Assembly (NCBI RefSeq): GCF_000374465.1
Contig: NZ_KB894529.1
Coordinates: 124,001 to 188,000, forward strand
Length of the DNA stretch: 64,000 bases
From: Ahrensia kielensis DSM 5890
GTDB lineage: Bacteria > Pseudomonadota > Alphaproteobacteria > Rhizobiales > Rhizobiaceae
Direction: 5' to 3'
In this document: one piece after another, positions 44,837 through 52,676 of the stretch
How positions within the stretch are numbered: the first letter of the stretch is position 1
Layout: the number at the start of each line of letters is the position of its first letter
The notes under the pieces: model-generated
What the model was told of the DNA's origin: nothing
The model's database searches: none
Seen by the model: the letters and a program-made list of their open reading frames with translations, nothing else
Program-made: the position numbers and the translations under genes

Positions 44837-46660
44837 ATGGCTGGCGGCGAAGCGACTGCATTGTTTAGTGAAGCCGTTCTGATCTTGGGCGCAGCTGTCG
44901 TTGCTGCACCCCTTTTCAAAAAACTTGGCCTTGGCACCGTGCTTGGATATTTGGCGGCAGGCGTTGTGATTGGCCCAGTGTTGCGGCTTGTTACAGACGC
45001 GGAACAAGTTCTCCAAGTGTCTGAACTTGGCGTCGTCTTTTTGTTGTTTATTATCGGGCTTGAATTAAAGCCTTCACGGTTATGGTCTTTACGGCGCGAT
45101 ATTTTTGGCATTGGTTTACTGCAAGTTTTCTTAACTGGCGTCGCCCTTACATCACTGGCTGCACTCCTCACGGATAAAGGCATAGCGGCATCGGCAGTTA
45201 TCGGTTTTGGCTTAGCGCTTTCATCGACGGCCTTTGCACTACAAGTGCTTGAAGAGCGCGGCGAGATGAACCGGCAACATGGGCAAAAATCATTTGCTAT
45301 CTTGTTATTTCAAGACCTTGCAATCGTTCCCTTGCTTGCCGTCATTCCACTGCTTGCACCATTTGCCACTGAAACGGATTCAAATGGCTTAATACAATTT
45401 GGCAAGGCTGTCGGGGCAATCGTTCTTCTCATCGTGGCTGGGCGCTATCTGCTCACACCATTGCTACGCATTATAGGTAATACGGGCGCACGCGAAGCCA
45501 TGTTAGCGACTGCCTTGCTGGTGGTACTTGGCTCAGCTTACTTGATGCAATTGGCAGGTCTTTCCATGGCTATGGGCGCATTCATAGCGGGGGTAATGCT
45601 CGCAGAATCGTCTTATCGACACGAGCTTGAAGCGGACATTGAACCTTTCAGAGGTTTGTTACTTGGCCTCTTTTTCATTGCGATCGGCATGAGTTTAAAC
45701 CTCGGCGTTCTGACAAGCGAATGGCTTACAATTATCATTGCTGTGCCGCTTTTAATGATCGTCAAATCATTGGTGGTGTTCGTGCTATGCCGTGTTTTTG
45801 GAAGTGATTACAATGTGTCTCTGCGCACCGCGATGGTGTTGCCACAGGGCGGGGAATTTGGCTTTGTCCTTTTTTCCGCAGCCGCAGGCATGAGTATTTT
45901 TGATCAAGACACATCTTCCCTGCTGATTGCCATCACAACATTATCAATGGCGCTTACACCTTTGTCCGTAGCGCTAGGATCGCGTTTAGAAAAAGCAAGC
46001 CCAATTGTTGATATGGAAGAAAATTTTGAAGGAGCCGATGAAAGTGTCGATGTGCTGATGATCGGCTTTTCACGGTTTGGGCAAATTGCATCGCAAGCAC
46101 TTCTTGCAGGCGGCAAGGAAGTGACGATTATTGATAACTCCGCTGACCGTGTTCAATCGGCCGGAAAGTTCGGGTTTCGTATCTATTATGGCGATGGAAC
46201 ACGCAAAGAGGTATTAGAAGCTGCTGGCATTAGACGCGCCCGTCTTGTCGCTATTTGCACCCATAAAATGTATACCACCGATCACATTGTTGATCTCATT
46301 AAGGCCGAATATCCCGAACAAAAACTTTACGTACGCTCTTATGATCGCACCCACAGTTTAAGCCTTCGTGCAAAAGAGGTGGAGTACGAACTTCGCGAAA
46401 CTTTTGAATCGGGCCTGTTGTTTGGCGCAAGCACTCTGGAAGCTCTGGGAGTGAGCGAGGAACAATCGCGAGACATCGTTGATGATGTTCGGCGCCTTGA
46501 TGAACAGCGTTTGCGTATTCAAGCAAGTGAAGGACTGGCGGCAGGCGGCAATATGATTCATACAACCCCTGTGAAGCCTGAACCACTCACGAAACCTAAA
46601 CAAGAAGGTCGTATCGTGAATGTTGAAGAACGCCACTCTAAGAAGGGAGCCAACGCGTGA
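44837..46660 (+). CDS. Kef-type monovalent cation:proton antiporter (CPA2) with TrkA-N domain
   Basis: 607 aa. About twelve transmembrane segments (residues 1-395) with GTVLGYLAAGVVIGP, GVVFLLFIIGLELKPSR, SSTAFALQVLEERG and LPQGGEFGFVL, then a cytosolic Rossmann TrkA-N domain (about 410-530, LMIGFSRFGQIASQALLAGG) and an acidic/basic tail. Members such as KefB/KefC export K+ gated by glutathione adducts; whether this one is gated so is not shown. The ATG at 44837 has AAAGGATC upstream. The stop overlaps the VOC gene (GTGA). Confidence 0.92.
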   Translation: MAGGEATALFSEAVLILGAAVVAAPLFKKLGLGTVLGYLAAGVVIGPVLRLVTDAEQVLQVSELGVVFLLFIIGLELKPSRLWSLRRDIFGIGLLQVFLTGVALTSLAALLTDKGIAASAVIGFGLALSSTAFALQVLEERGEMNRQHGQKSFAILLFQDLAIVPLLAVIPLLAPFATETDSNGLIQFGKAVGAIVLLIVAGRYLLTPLLRIIGNTGAREAMLATALLVVLGSAYLMQLAGLSMAMGAFIAGVMLAESSYRHELEADIEPFRGLLLGLFFIAIGMSLNLGVLTSEWLTIIIAVPLLMIVKSLVVFVLCRVFGSDYNVSLRTAMVLPQGGEFGFVLFSAAAGMSIFDQDTSSLLIAITTLSMALTPLSVALGSRLEKASPIVDMEENFEGADESVDVLMIGFSRFGQIASQALLAGGKEVTIIDNSADRVQSAGKFGFRIYYGDGTRKEVLEAAGIRRARLVAICTHKMYTTDHIVDLIKAEYPEQKLYVRSYDRTHSLSLRAKEVEYELRETFESGLLFGASTLEALGVSEEQSRDIVDDVRRLDEQRLRIQASEGLAAGGNMIHTTPVKPEPLTKPKQEGRIVNVEERHSKKGANA

Positions 46661-47088
46661 GTGATCCATCTGTGACACCTTTTCATTTAGCCTTTCCAGT
46701 GCGAGACTTGCAGGAAACGCGCGCATTTTATCATGATGTTCTTGGATGCACGCCGGGGCGTTCATCTGAAACTTGGACAGATTTCAGTTTGTTTGGGCAT
46801 CAAATGTCGGCCCACCTTCGGAAAGATATGCAACCGACCCATAGCGCTGGCTCTGTTGGCAAAGACATCGTGCCTATTCCCCATTTCGGTGTCGTTCTTA
46901 TGATGGATGATTGGAAAGCACTGGCGGCCAAACTTGAAGCCTATGACGGTACTGACTGGATTATGAAACCCAGCTTGCGCTTTGAAGGCGAAGCAGGAGA
47001 ACAAGCAACGCTTTTTATCCGCGATCCTTCCGGCAACGCACTTGAGTTTAAAGGCTTTACGTCAATGGATCAGGTTTTTGCCGCATGA
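46657..47088 (+). CDS. VOC-family (glyoxalase/dioxygenase-like) protein
   Basis: 143 aa. The fold is the paired beta-alpha-beta-beta-beta of VOC proteins: FHLAFPVRDLQETRAFYHDV, the middle block FGVVLMMDDWKALAAKL and IRDPSGNALEFKGFTSMDQV. Metal ligands are plausible in HLAF, HFGV and the E of ALEFK. Substrate unknown. It starts with GTG in a four-base GTGA overlap with the Kef gene and ends in an ATGA overlap with the MATE gene, an unusual pairing. Confidence 0.85.
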   Translation: MSDPSVTPFHLAFPVRDLQETRAFYHDVLGCTPGRSSETWTDFSLFGHQMSAHLRKDMQPTHSAGSVGKDIVPIPHFGVVLMMDDWKALAAKLEAYDGTDWIMKPSLRFEGEAGEQATLFIRDPSGNALEFKGFTSMDQVFAA

Positions 47089-48518
47089 CGACAAAGCCTT
47101 CCGGTGTTGCCAGTAACGCCAAATTCACAACTGGCGGAACGATGCGACATGTCATCACCATGACGGCTACGGGCTCACTCGGTCTCGTCGCAATATTTAT
47201 GGTTGATGCGCTTAACCTGTTTTATATTTCGCTCCTTGGTCAAGCCGAGCTTGCCGCTGCAATTGGCTATGCAGGCACACTCATGTTCTTCACATTGTCA
47301 GTAGCCATTGGCATGACAATTGGCGTAAGCGCGCTTGTTTCCAGAGCACTTGGTCAGAACAACAGAACGCTTGCTGCGGAAAATGGCGGCGCAGCATTGC
47401 TCTTAATTGCAATCGTCATGACAATCATTGTTGCGGCCGCATGGCCTAACATTGATTACCTGTTAGGGCTTTTAGGAGCATCAGGCGAAACACGCATTAT
47501 TGCCACCGGCTTTTTACAGATCGTTCTACCCTCAACAATTGTTATGTCTATCGGCATGGGGGCAAGTGGGATACTGCGCGGCGTAGGCGATGCCAAGCGC
47601 GCGATGTACGTCACCCTCTTAGGGGGAGCCGCATCGGCAGTGCTTGACCCGTTCTTTATATTTACGCTTGATATGGGCGTTACAGGTGCAGCAATTGCAA
47701 CGGTTATATCGCGTAGCATCATTATGATTGCAGGACTTTATGGTGCAATAATTGTCCATAACCTCGTCAAGCTGCCGACCATCAAGACATTTTCTCGTGT
47801 GTCAAAGCCTTTTGCTGGCATTGCAATTCCTGCTGTCTTGACACAATTGTCTACCCCTGTTGGCAATGCTTATGTGACAGCAGAAATTTCTAGTTTCGGT
47901 GATTCAGCGGTTGCTGGATGGGCTGTCATTGGCCGCGTAATACCAGTCGTTTTTGGTGTTATCTTTGCGCTTTCAGGCGCGATAGGCCCGATATTGGGAC
48001 AGAATTACGGTGCAAAATTATATGACCGCGTCAGACAGTCTATGCGTGACGCATTGGTTTTCACGCTATGCTATGTCCTTGTTGTCTGCTTTATATTGTT
48101 TTTCCTAGCAGGAACAATTGCTGACATTTTTGACACAAGTGGTGAAGCGCGCACGCTGATCATATTCTTTTGTCAATTTGCAGCGATCAGCTTTCTGTTC
48201 AACGGGGCACTGTTCGTTGCCAATGCCGCGTTTAACAATCTTGGCTATGCGTTTTATTCCACCGTATTCAACTGGGGCCGCTCAACCTTGGGCGTCATTC
48301 CATTTGTCTGGGTTGGTGCTCAATATTATGGCGCACAGGGCGTATTGGCAGGCTGGGCATTAGGCGCTGTTATGTTCGGACTTGCGGCTATCATTACTTG
48401 TTTTCGTGTTTTGAAAACAATTGAGAAGCGAGATGATGATGACATTGAGCCACAACCTTCTCTACCGCCTGCAGCCAACTCTCCATTTTCAAGCTCGAAG
48501 GGTGCCAATCTTGGCTAG
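47085..48518 (+). CDS. MATE-family multidrug/toxin efflux transporter
   Basis: 477 aa, about twelve transmembrane helices in two related halves. The first half has MVDALNLFYISLLGQAELAA, GMTIGVSALVSRALGQNN and GASGILRGVGDAKRAMYVT; the second half has GWAVIGRVIPVVFG and IGPILGQNYGAKLYDRVR. Drug:Na+ or H+ antiport by family. Start by ATGA overlap with the VOC gene. The C-terminus is hydrophilic and variable. Convergent on the patatin gene with 17 bp between. Confidence 0.93.
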   Translation: MTTKPSGVASNAKFTTGGTMRHVITMTATGSLGLVAIFMVDALNLFYISLLGQAELAAAIGYAGTLMFFTLSVAIGMTIGVSALVSRALGQNNRTLAAENGGAALLLIAIVMTIIVAAAWPNIDYLLGLLGASGETRIIATGFLQIVLPSTIVMSIGMGASGILRGVGDAKRAMYVTLLGGAASAVLDPFFIFTLDMGVTGAAIATVISRSIIMIAGLYGAIIVHNLVKLPTIKTFSRVSKPFAGIAIPAVLTQLSTPVGNAYVTAEISSFGDSAVAGWAVIGRVIPVVFGVIFALSGAIGPILGQNYGAKLYDRVRQSMRDALVFTLCYVLVVCFILFFLAGTIADIFDTSGEARTLIIFFCQFAAISFLFNGALFVANAAFNNLGYAFYSTVFNWGRSTLGVIPFVWVGAQYYGAQGVLAGWALGAVMFGLAAIITCFRVLKTIEKRDDDDIEPQPSLPPAANSPFSSSKGANLG

Positions 48519-48535
48519 TGGCCAAGCCTCGGCCA

Positions 48536-49417
48536 TTACGACTTGATGATCTTGTTCATCGCCGCATCCAAAGAACGTTTTAGCTCATCGCGAACGCCTA
48601 TGGAGTCGTCGATAATATTTTGCGCTTTGAAGAAGTCCTGAACCCTATATTTTGAAATATTCGGGCGCAGGAAAATGTCCAGCGGGCTCATTGCCAATTT
48701 ATGGCTGAGAATAGACTGCATCATTAATTGGCTAGCGCCATAAATGCTATCGATGGCTTTAGGCGCCTTGGTTGCATCGCCAATAGGCGTTCCAACGACA
48801 TCAATACCGATAACAATATCAGCGTGTCCTATGAGATGATCAAATGGCACTGGGTTATAAATACCGCCATCAACCATATAGCGGCCATTTATTTGCACGG
48901 GCCTAAATACGGCTGGTATAGAAGCCGAAGCCGCCACGGCATCAATCAAGTCACCGTCGGTGTAAACCGTTTCTTTGAAGCCATAATAGTCTGTTGCGCT
49001 GACAGACAAAGGGATCTCAAGTTCAGCGAATGTCTTTTTGATCTGCTCAGGCAAGAACGCTTTAAGCATGGTTCGAGCGTCGAGCTGTCCAATACTGAAC
49101 TCATTGTTGAACATGTTTTTAAAACCGCTCGGCCGAGCCTTCACATAACGTGTTAAAGCACCAGTTCGATTGCTAGCGAGTTCCAGACTATATTCACGTA
49201 TTTCTTTGCCTGAAATACCCGATGCAACTGCCGCGCCCATGATCGCACCAATAGAAGCCCCTGAAACAGCAACTGGCCTGATGCCCATTTCATCAAGAAC
49301 CTCGATGATATGGATATGCGCATAGCCGCGCGCACCGCCGCCGCCAAATGCGACAGCAACCGTGGGGTCATTTGTGGATGGGGCGGCCTTATCAGAGGGC
49401 TTTTTCATGTCAGCCAT
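48536..49417 (-). CDS. Patatin-like phospholipase
   Basis: 293 aa, no signal peptide. The oxyanion loop VAFGGGGARGYAHI (about 21-34) and the nucleophile GASIGAIMGA (Ser about 56) precede the catalytic Asp in YMVDGGIYNPVPFDH (DGG/N). The rest (residues 200-290) is alpha-helical. RssA/NTE-type bacterial patatins act on phospholipids or lysophospholipids; substrate unknown. Third of rluB-rsmD-patatin, seven bases after rsmD. Confidence 0.92.
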   Translation of the reverse strand: MADMKKPSDKAAPSTNDPTVAVAFGGGGARGYAHIHIIEVLDEMGIRPVAVSGASIGAIMGAAVASGISGKEIREYSLELASNRTGALTRYVKARPSGFKNMFNNEFSIGQLDARTMLKAFLPEQIKKTFAELEIPLSVSATDYYGFKETVYTDGDLIDAVAASASIPAVFRPVQINGRYMVDGGIYNPVPFDHLIGHADIVIGIDVVGTPIGDATKAPKAIDSIYGASQLMMQSILSHKLAMSPLDIFLRPNISKYRVQDFFKAQNIIDDSIGVRDELKRSLDAAMNKIIKS

Positions 49418-49424
49418 AGCCTTA

Positions 49425-49991
49425 TTATTTCTCGATTTGCTTTATAAATCTTACCACACTGGTATTTGAGCTTCGCTCGTCTATCAGTTGAAAACCATCA
49501 GGCATCATGAATGGTGCCTTTGATGCTTCCTCCAGCACAATGAGAGCATCTGCATGCAGCCAGTTCCCTTCACGCAGAGATACAAGCGCTAGCTCGCCTA
49601 ATTGTTTATTATAAGGCGGGTCCATAAAGACCAAATCAAACGGCTCTACAGTTCCAGCAGGGCCAAGCTTGGTTGCGTCACGCCGGAAAAGTTTAGTGGA
49701 GCCTTGCAAGCCAAGTGTGTGTGTCGTTTCACGTATAAGACCGCGGCCCTGCGCACCCATTTCGATAAACAAAGCAAAAGATGCACCGCGCGACATCGCT
49801 TCAAAACCAAGCGCACCAGTGCCTGCAAAAACATCGGCAACACGTCCACCGCTCAGTTTGTCAGAGTAAGCATGTTGCAAAACATTGAACAAGCTTTCAC
49901 GCGCGCGATCTGTCGTCGGCCTTATGTCATCTGAACCGGCTTTAGGGCCTGCAATTGCACGTCCTTTGAATTTACCGCCAACGATACGCAT
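49425..49991 (-). CDS. rsmD: 16S rRNA (guanine(966)-N2)-methyltransferase RsmD
   Basis: 188 aa, SAM-dependent. RIVGGKFKGRAIAGPK at the N-terminus, RPTTDRARESLFNVL, the SAM motif VADVFAGTGALGFEAMSRGA and the catalytic FMDPPYNK are all diagnostic of RsmD. Starts nine bases after the pseudouridine synthase gene, as is typical for Alphaproteobacteria. Confidence 0.96.
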   Translation of the reverse strand: MRIVGGKFKGRAIAGPKAGSDDIRPTTDRARESLFNVLQHAYSDKLSGGRVADVFAGTGALGFEAMSRGASFALFIEMGAQGRGLIRETTHTLGLQGSTKLFRRDATKLGPAGTVEPFDLVFMDPPYNKQLGELALVSLREGNWLHADALIVLEEASKAPFMMPDGFQLIDERSSNTSVVRFIKQIEK

Positions 49992-50000
49992 AAACCGTTT

Positions 50001-51443
50001 CTAGTCCTTTTTGCCGCGCTGAGGTGGCCGACGGCCTGCCGTCGGTTTGCCAGATTTCGAGCGATCTCCAGCTTTCCATCCGCCGGGGCGATCATTTGGC
50101 TTACCAGCTGGCTTTGCGCCTCTTGGTCTTTTGTCGCCGTTTGGCGAAGCGGAGGCATCAAACATTTTGTCGCTACGCTTTTTGCCATCTTCTTTTTTAG
50201 CGCCGTACATTCCTTTTGAACGCAGACCGCCTTCGCTTTTGGAGTCTGAGCGACGTGGACCGCGTGCATCACCACGTCCTTCAGCCTCATCATCTTTGCG
50301 CTTGCCTTGCGGGCGTGCACCTGGGGCCATCCAAACATTTACTGAACGGCTGGGACGCGCTTCGCGTTTGGCTTTATCAAAGCTCGGCTTTTTACCGCGA
50401 TCTTCAGATGGCGCCTGTGTCGACCAGCTATCGCGATCACGTTCACGCTTATCAACGGGCTTTTCGTATCTACGCCCTGCTTTTTTAGCTTCTTTACGCG
50501 CTTCTTCTTCGGCAGCTTCGCCTAAGAGTTTGGTGCCAGACACCCAATCACCACGGCGTGATGCTTCAATACGTTTGTCTTCGACAGGTTTATTGCTGCG
50601 CACCGGTGCATTGGGAAATGCATTGGTCACGGGTGCATCAAAATTAGCGCCAGATTCTTCAATCAATCGGTCGCCAAGTTGGTCACGCAGTGTGCGTCCT
50701 TTAACTTCCAATACTTCACCTTCGCGCAATTCACCCAGCTGGAAAGGACCGAATGAAATACGGATAAGTCTGTTAACATCAAGGCCAAGTGCGCCCATCA
50801 CGTTTTTAACTTCGCGGTTTTTACCTTCACGAAGACCGACTTCAATCCAAACATTCGTGCCTTGCTCGCGCTCAAGACGTGCTTCAATAGAGGCGTAGAA
50901 AACACCATCAACAGCAATACCGTCTTTTAGTTTATCAAGCTGCTGCTGTGTAACCTTGCCATGTGCACGCACACGGTATCGGCGCAACCAGCCCGTTTGA
51001 GGCAATTCAAGTACACGGGCCAAACCGCCATCATTTGTTAAAAGCAGCAGGCCTTCAGTGTTAATATCCAACCGGCCAACTGACACAACACGTGGCAATT
51101 CATCCGGCAGGCTTTCAAAAACTGTTGCTCGTCCTTCTGTATCGCGGTTGCTTGTCACCAAGCCGCCGGGCTTATGGTAAAGCCATAGGCGTGTTCTTTC
51201 GATCGTCGGAATAGGTTTTCCGTCAATCAAAATAATATCACTGTCGCTTACATTGAGCGCAGGTGTGGTCAGCGTCTTGCCATTGACTTTAATTCGGCCG
51301 TCCACAATCAACGCTTCGGCATCACGGCGCGAGGCTATGCCTGCTCTCGCCAAACGCTTAGCGATACGTTCTACAGGGCGCGAAGTTGCCTCATTTTGGG
51401 TCGGCTTGCTCTTAAAGCTGCGCTTATCATCATTCTTATTCAT
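50001..51443 (-). CDS. rluB: Pseudouridine synthase of RsuA/RluB family with long basic tail
   Basis: 480 aa. S4 RNA-binding domain at about 22-75 (RIAKRLARAGIASRRDAEAL, DGRIKVNGKTL), then the synthase domain with the catalytic Asp in SVGRLDINTEGLLLLTNDG (about 142) and LREGKNREVKNVM. RluB modifies U2605 of 23S rRNA. After about residue 245 the protein runs on for over 230 residues rich in Lys, Arg, Asp and Gly (KKPSFDKAKREARPS, GDKRPRGAKPAGKPN), an extension seen in alphaproteobacterial members. Divergent from tadA. Confidence 0.92.
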   Translation of the reverse strand: MNKNDDKRSFKSKPTQNEATSRPVERIAKRLARAGIASRRDAEALIVDGRIKVNGKTLTTPALNVSDSDIILIDGKPIPTIERTRLWLYHKPGGLVTSNRDTEGRATVFESLPDELPRVVSVGRLDINTEGLLLLTNDGGLARVLELPQTGWLRRYRVRAHGKVTQQQLDKLKDGIAVDGVFYASIEARLEREQGTNVWIEVGLREGKNREVKNVMGALGLDVNRLIRISFGPFQLGELREGEVLEVKGRTLRDQLGDRLIEESGANFDAPVTNAFPNAPVRSNKPVEDKRIEASRRGDWVSGTKLLGEAAEEEARKEAKKAGRRYEKPVDKRERDRDSWSTQAPSEDRGKKPSFDKAKREARPSRSVNVWMAPGARPQGKRKDDEAEGRGDARGPRRSDSKSEGGLRSKGMYGAKKEDGKKRSDKMFDASASPNGDKRPRGAKPAGKPNDRPGGWKAGDRSKSGKPTAGRRPPQRGKKD

Positions 51444-51511
51444 CTGGTATTGCCTTGGTTGTTACCGCTCCCTAACAAAAGAGGGCAATATTTGCGAGAG
51501 AAACTTTGAAT

Positions 51512-51970
51512 ATGACTACAGCAACATCAAAAGAAAGCTTTATGGATATCGCATTGGCAGAAGCCGCGTTGGCTGGAGCAATGGGCGAAGTCCCCGTCGG
51601 CGCAGTCATTGTCCTTGACGGCGAAGTTATTTCACGTTGTGGCAACCGTACACGAACCGATCATGACCCAACTGCGCATGCCGAAACAATGGCAATAAGG
51701 ATGGCTGCTAAAAAACTTGGCCGCGAACGACTGGAAGGTTGCGACCTATACGTGACACTGGAGCCCTGTGCGATGTGCGCAGGTGCCATATCTCACGCAC
51801 GTATTCGCCGTTTGTATTTTGGCGCACTCGATGAAAAAGGCGGGGCAATCATCTCTGGCACACGCTTCTTTTCAAATGAAACATGCCACCATGCACCTGA
51901 AGTGTATGATGGCATTTCAGCAGATGCATCAGCGCGCATCCTGAAAGATTTTTTCTTAGCGCGGCGCTAA
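51512..51970 (+). CDS. tadA: tRNA(Arg) adenosine(34) deaminase TadA
   Basis: 152 aa. Converts A34 to inosine in tRNA-Arg(ACG). The zinc-cytidine-deaminase-like active site is THAE-type: DPTAHAETMAIRMAA (His/Glu) and LEPCAMCAGAISHARI (PCxxC). MGEVPVGAVIV is the family N-terminal strand. The ATG at 51512 was chosen over an upstream TTG at 51506. Divergent from rluB, the standard arrangement. Confidence 0.95.
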   Translation: MTTATSKESFMDIALAEAALAGAMGEVPVGAVIVLDGEVISRCGNRTRTDHDPTAHAETMAIRMAAKKLGRERLEGCDLYVTLEPCAMCAGAISHARIRRLYFGALDEKGGAIISGTRFFSNETCHHAPEVYDGISADASARILKDFFLARR

Positions 51971-51978
51971 TTCATGCT

Positions 51979-52542
51979 TTAGAGCCAAGGGATAAGACGT
52001 CCCAAACCAGTTTTACCCTTACCCTGTGCTTTTTTACGCGCACGTTCTTTAGTCGCTTCGCTTTCGCCCAACTCGCCTGCTACAGCTGTTTCGGCAGGTT
52101 GATTATATTCAGCAGGTGGATCGGTAAGGTAAGTACGAGTGCCGCCGGTTGCGCCCCGTCCTGGACCTGCAGACGAGCCAAGTGCATTAGCATCTGCACG
52201 GTTCGTTACAAAGTTAGCGCTGCGCTTGCCGCTTTCGATGTCTGCTAAGATACGTTGACGCTTTTGCTCTGGTGATTCTGGCCACTCAGCTGAAGTATCA
52301 GCAATCTTTTTCTGCGGGGCAGGTAATGCGGATGTGTCAGCAGGCTTCACGATATCAGGGCGCGGCGTATACTGGATGCCAGCCTTATCATGACCAGCTG
52401 GAGCTAATGAAAGCGCGCCGCCTAAATCATCCATCAAATGTGCGCCAGATGTTTTGCCTGTACCGTAGGTTGGGCCCATACAGCCAGCCACAGAAGCTGC
52501 AACTGCAACAACTACACCTGTTTTTACGACATTTTTAATCAT
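51979..52542 (-). CDS. Hypothetical lipoprotein
   Basis: 187 aa. Signal with a lipobox: VVVAVAASVAGC (VAG/C), so probably lipid-anchored in the outer or inner membrane. The mature part is low-complexity and disordered: Pro/Ala/Lys-rich, with KRQRILADIESGKRS and TKERARKKAQGKGK near the C-terminus. No known domain. Common in this position upstream of/behind ileS in related genomes. The ATG at 52542 was used; the frame opens with GTG and TTG codons just before it. Converges on tadA with eight bases between stops. No function can be given. Confidence 0.75.
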   Translation of the reverse strand: MIKNVVKTGVVVAVAASVAGCMGPTYGTGKTSGAHLMDDLGGALSLAPAGHDKAGIQYTPRPDIVKPADTSALPAPQKKIADTSAEWPESPEQKRQRILADIESGKRSANFVTNRADANALGSSAGPGRGATGGTRTYLTDPPAEYNQPAETAVAGELGESEATKERARKKAQGKGKTGLGRLIPWL

Positions 52543-52676
52543 CAAATTCAACACCCTGTTTCGCCTAATTTAAGGCCTGCGCATAAACGCATTTAAATTC
52601 AGACTCCGCGTTAGACGCGAAATCTGACTTTTTCGTGGTTGTTCATACCATAAGCACGGCAATTCAAGCAATGTGC

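Noticed and set aside
44821-45183. 120-codon open frame opposite the start of the Kef gene
   Set aside because: Antisense to a strongly conserved membrane domain; basic and Ser/Thr-rich translation, no support.
50047-50898. 283-codon open frame on the plus strand
   Set aside because: It lies wholly inside the rluB gene on the other strand. Its Ser/Arg/Pro-rich composition is what the complement of a Lys/Arg/Asp/Gly-rich coding region gives.
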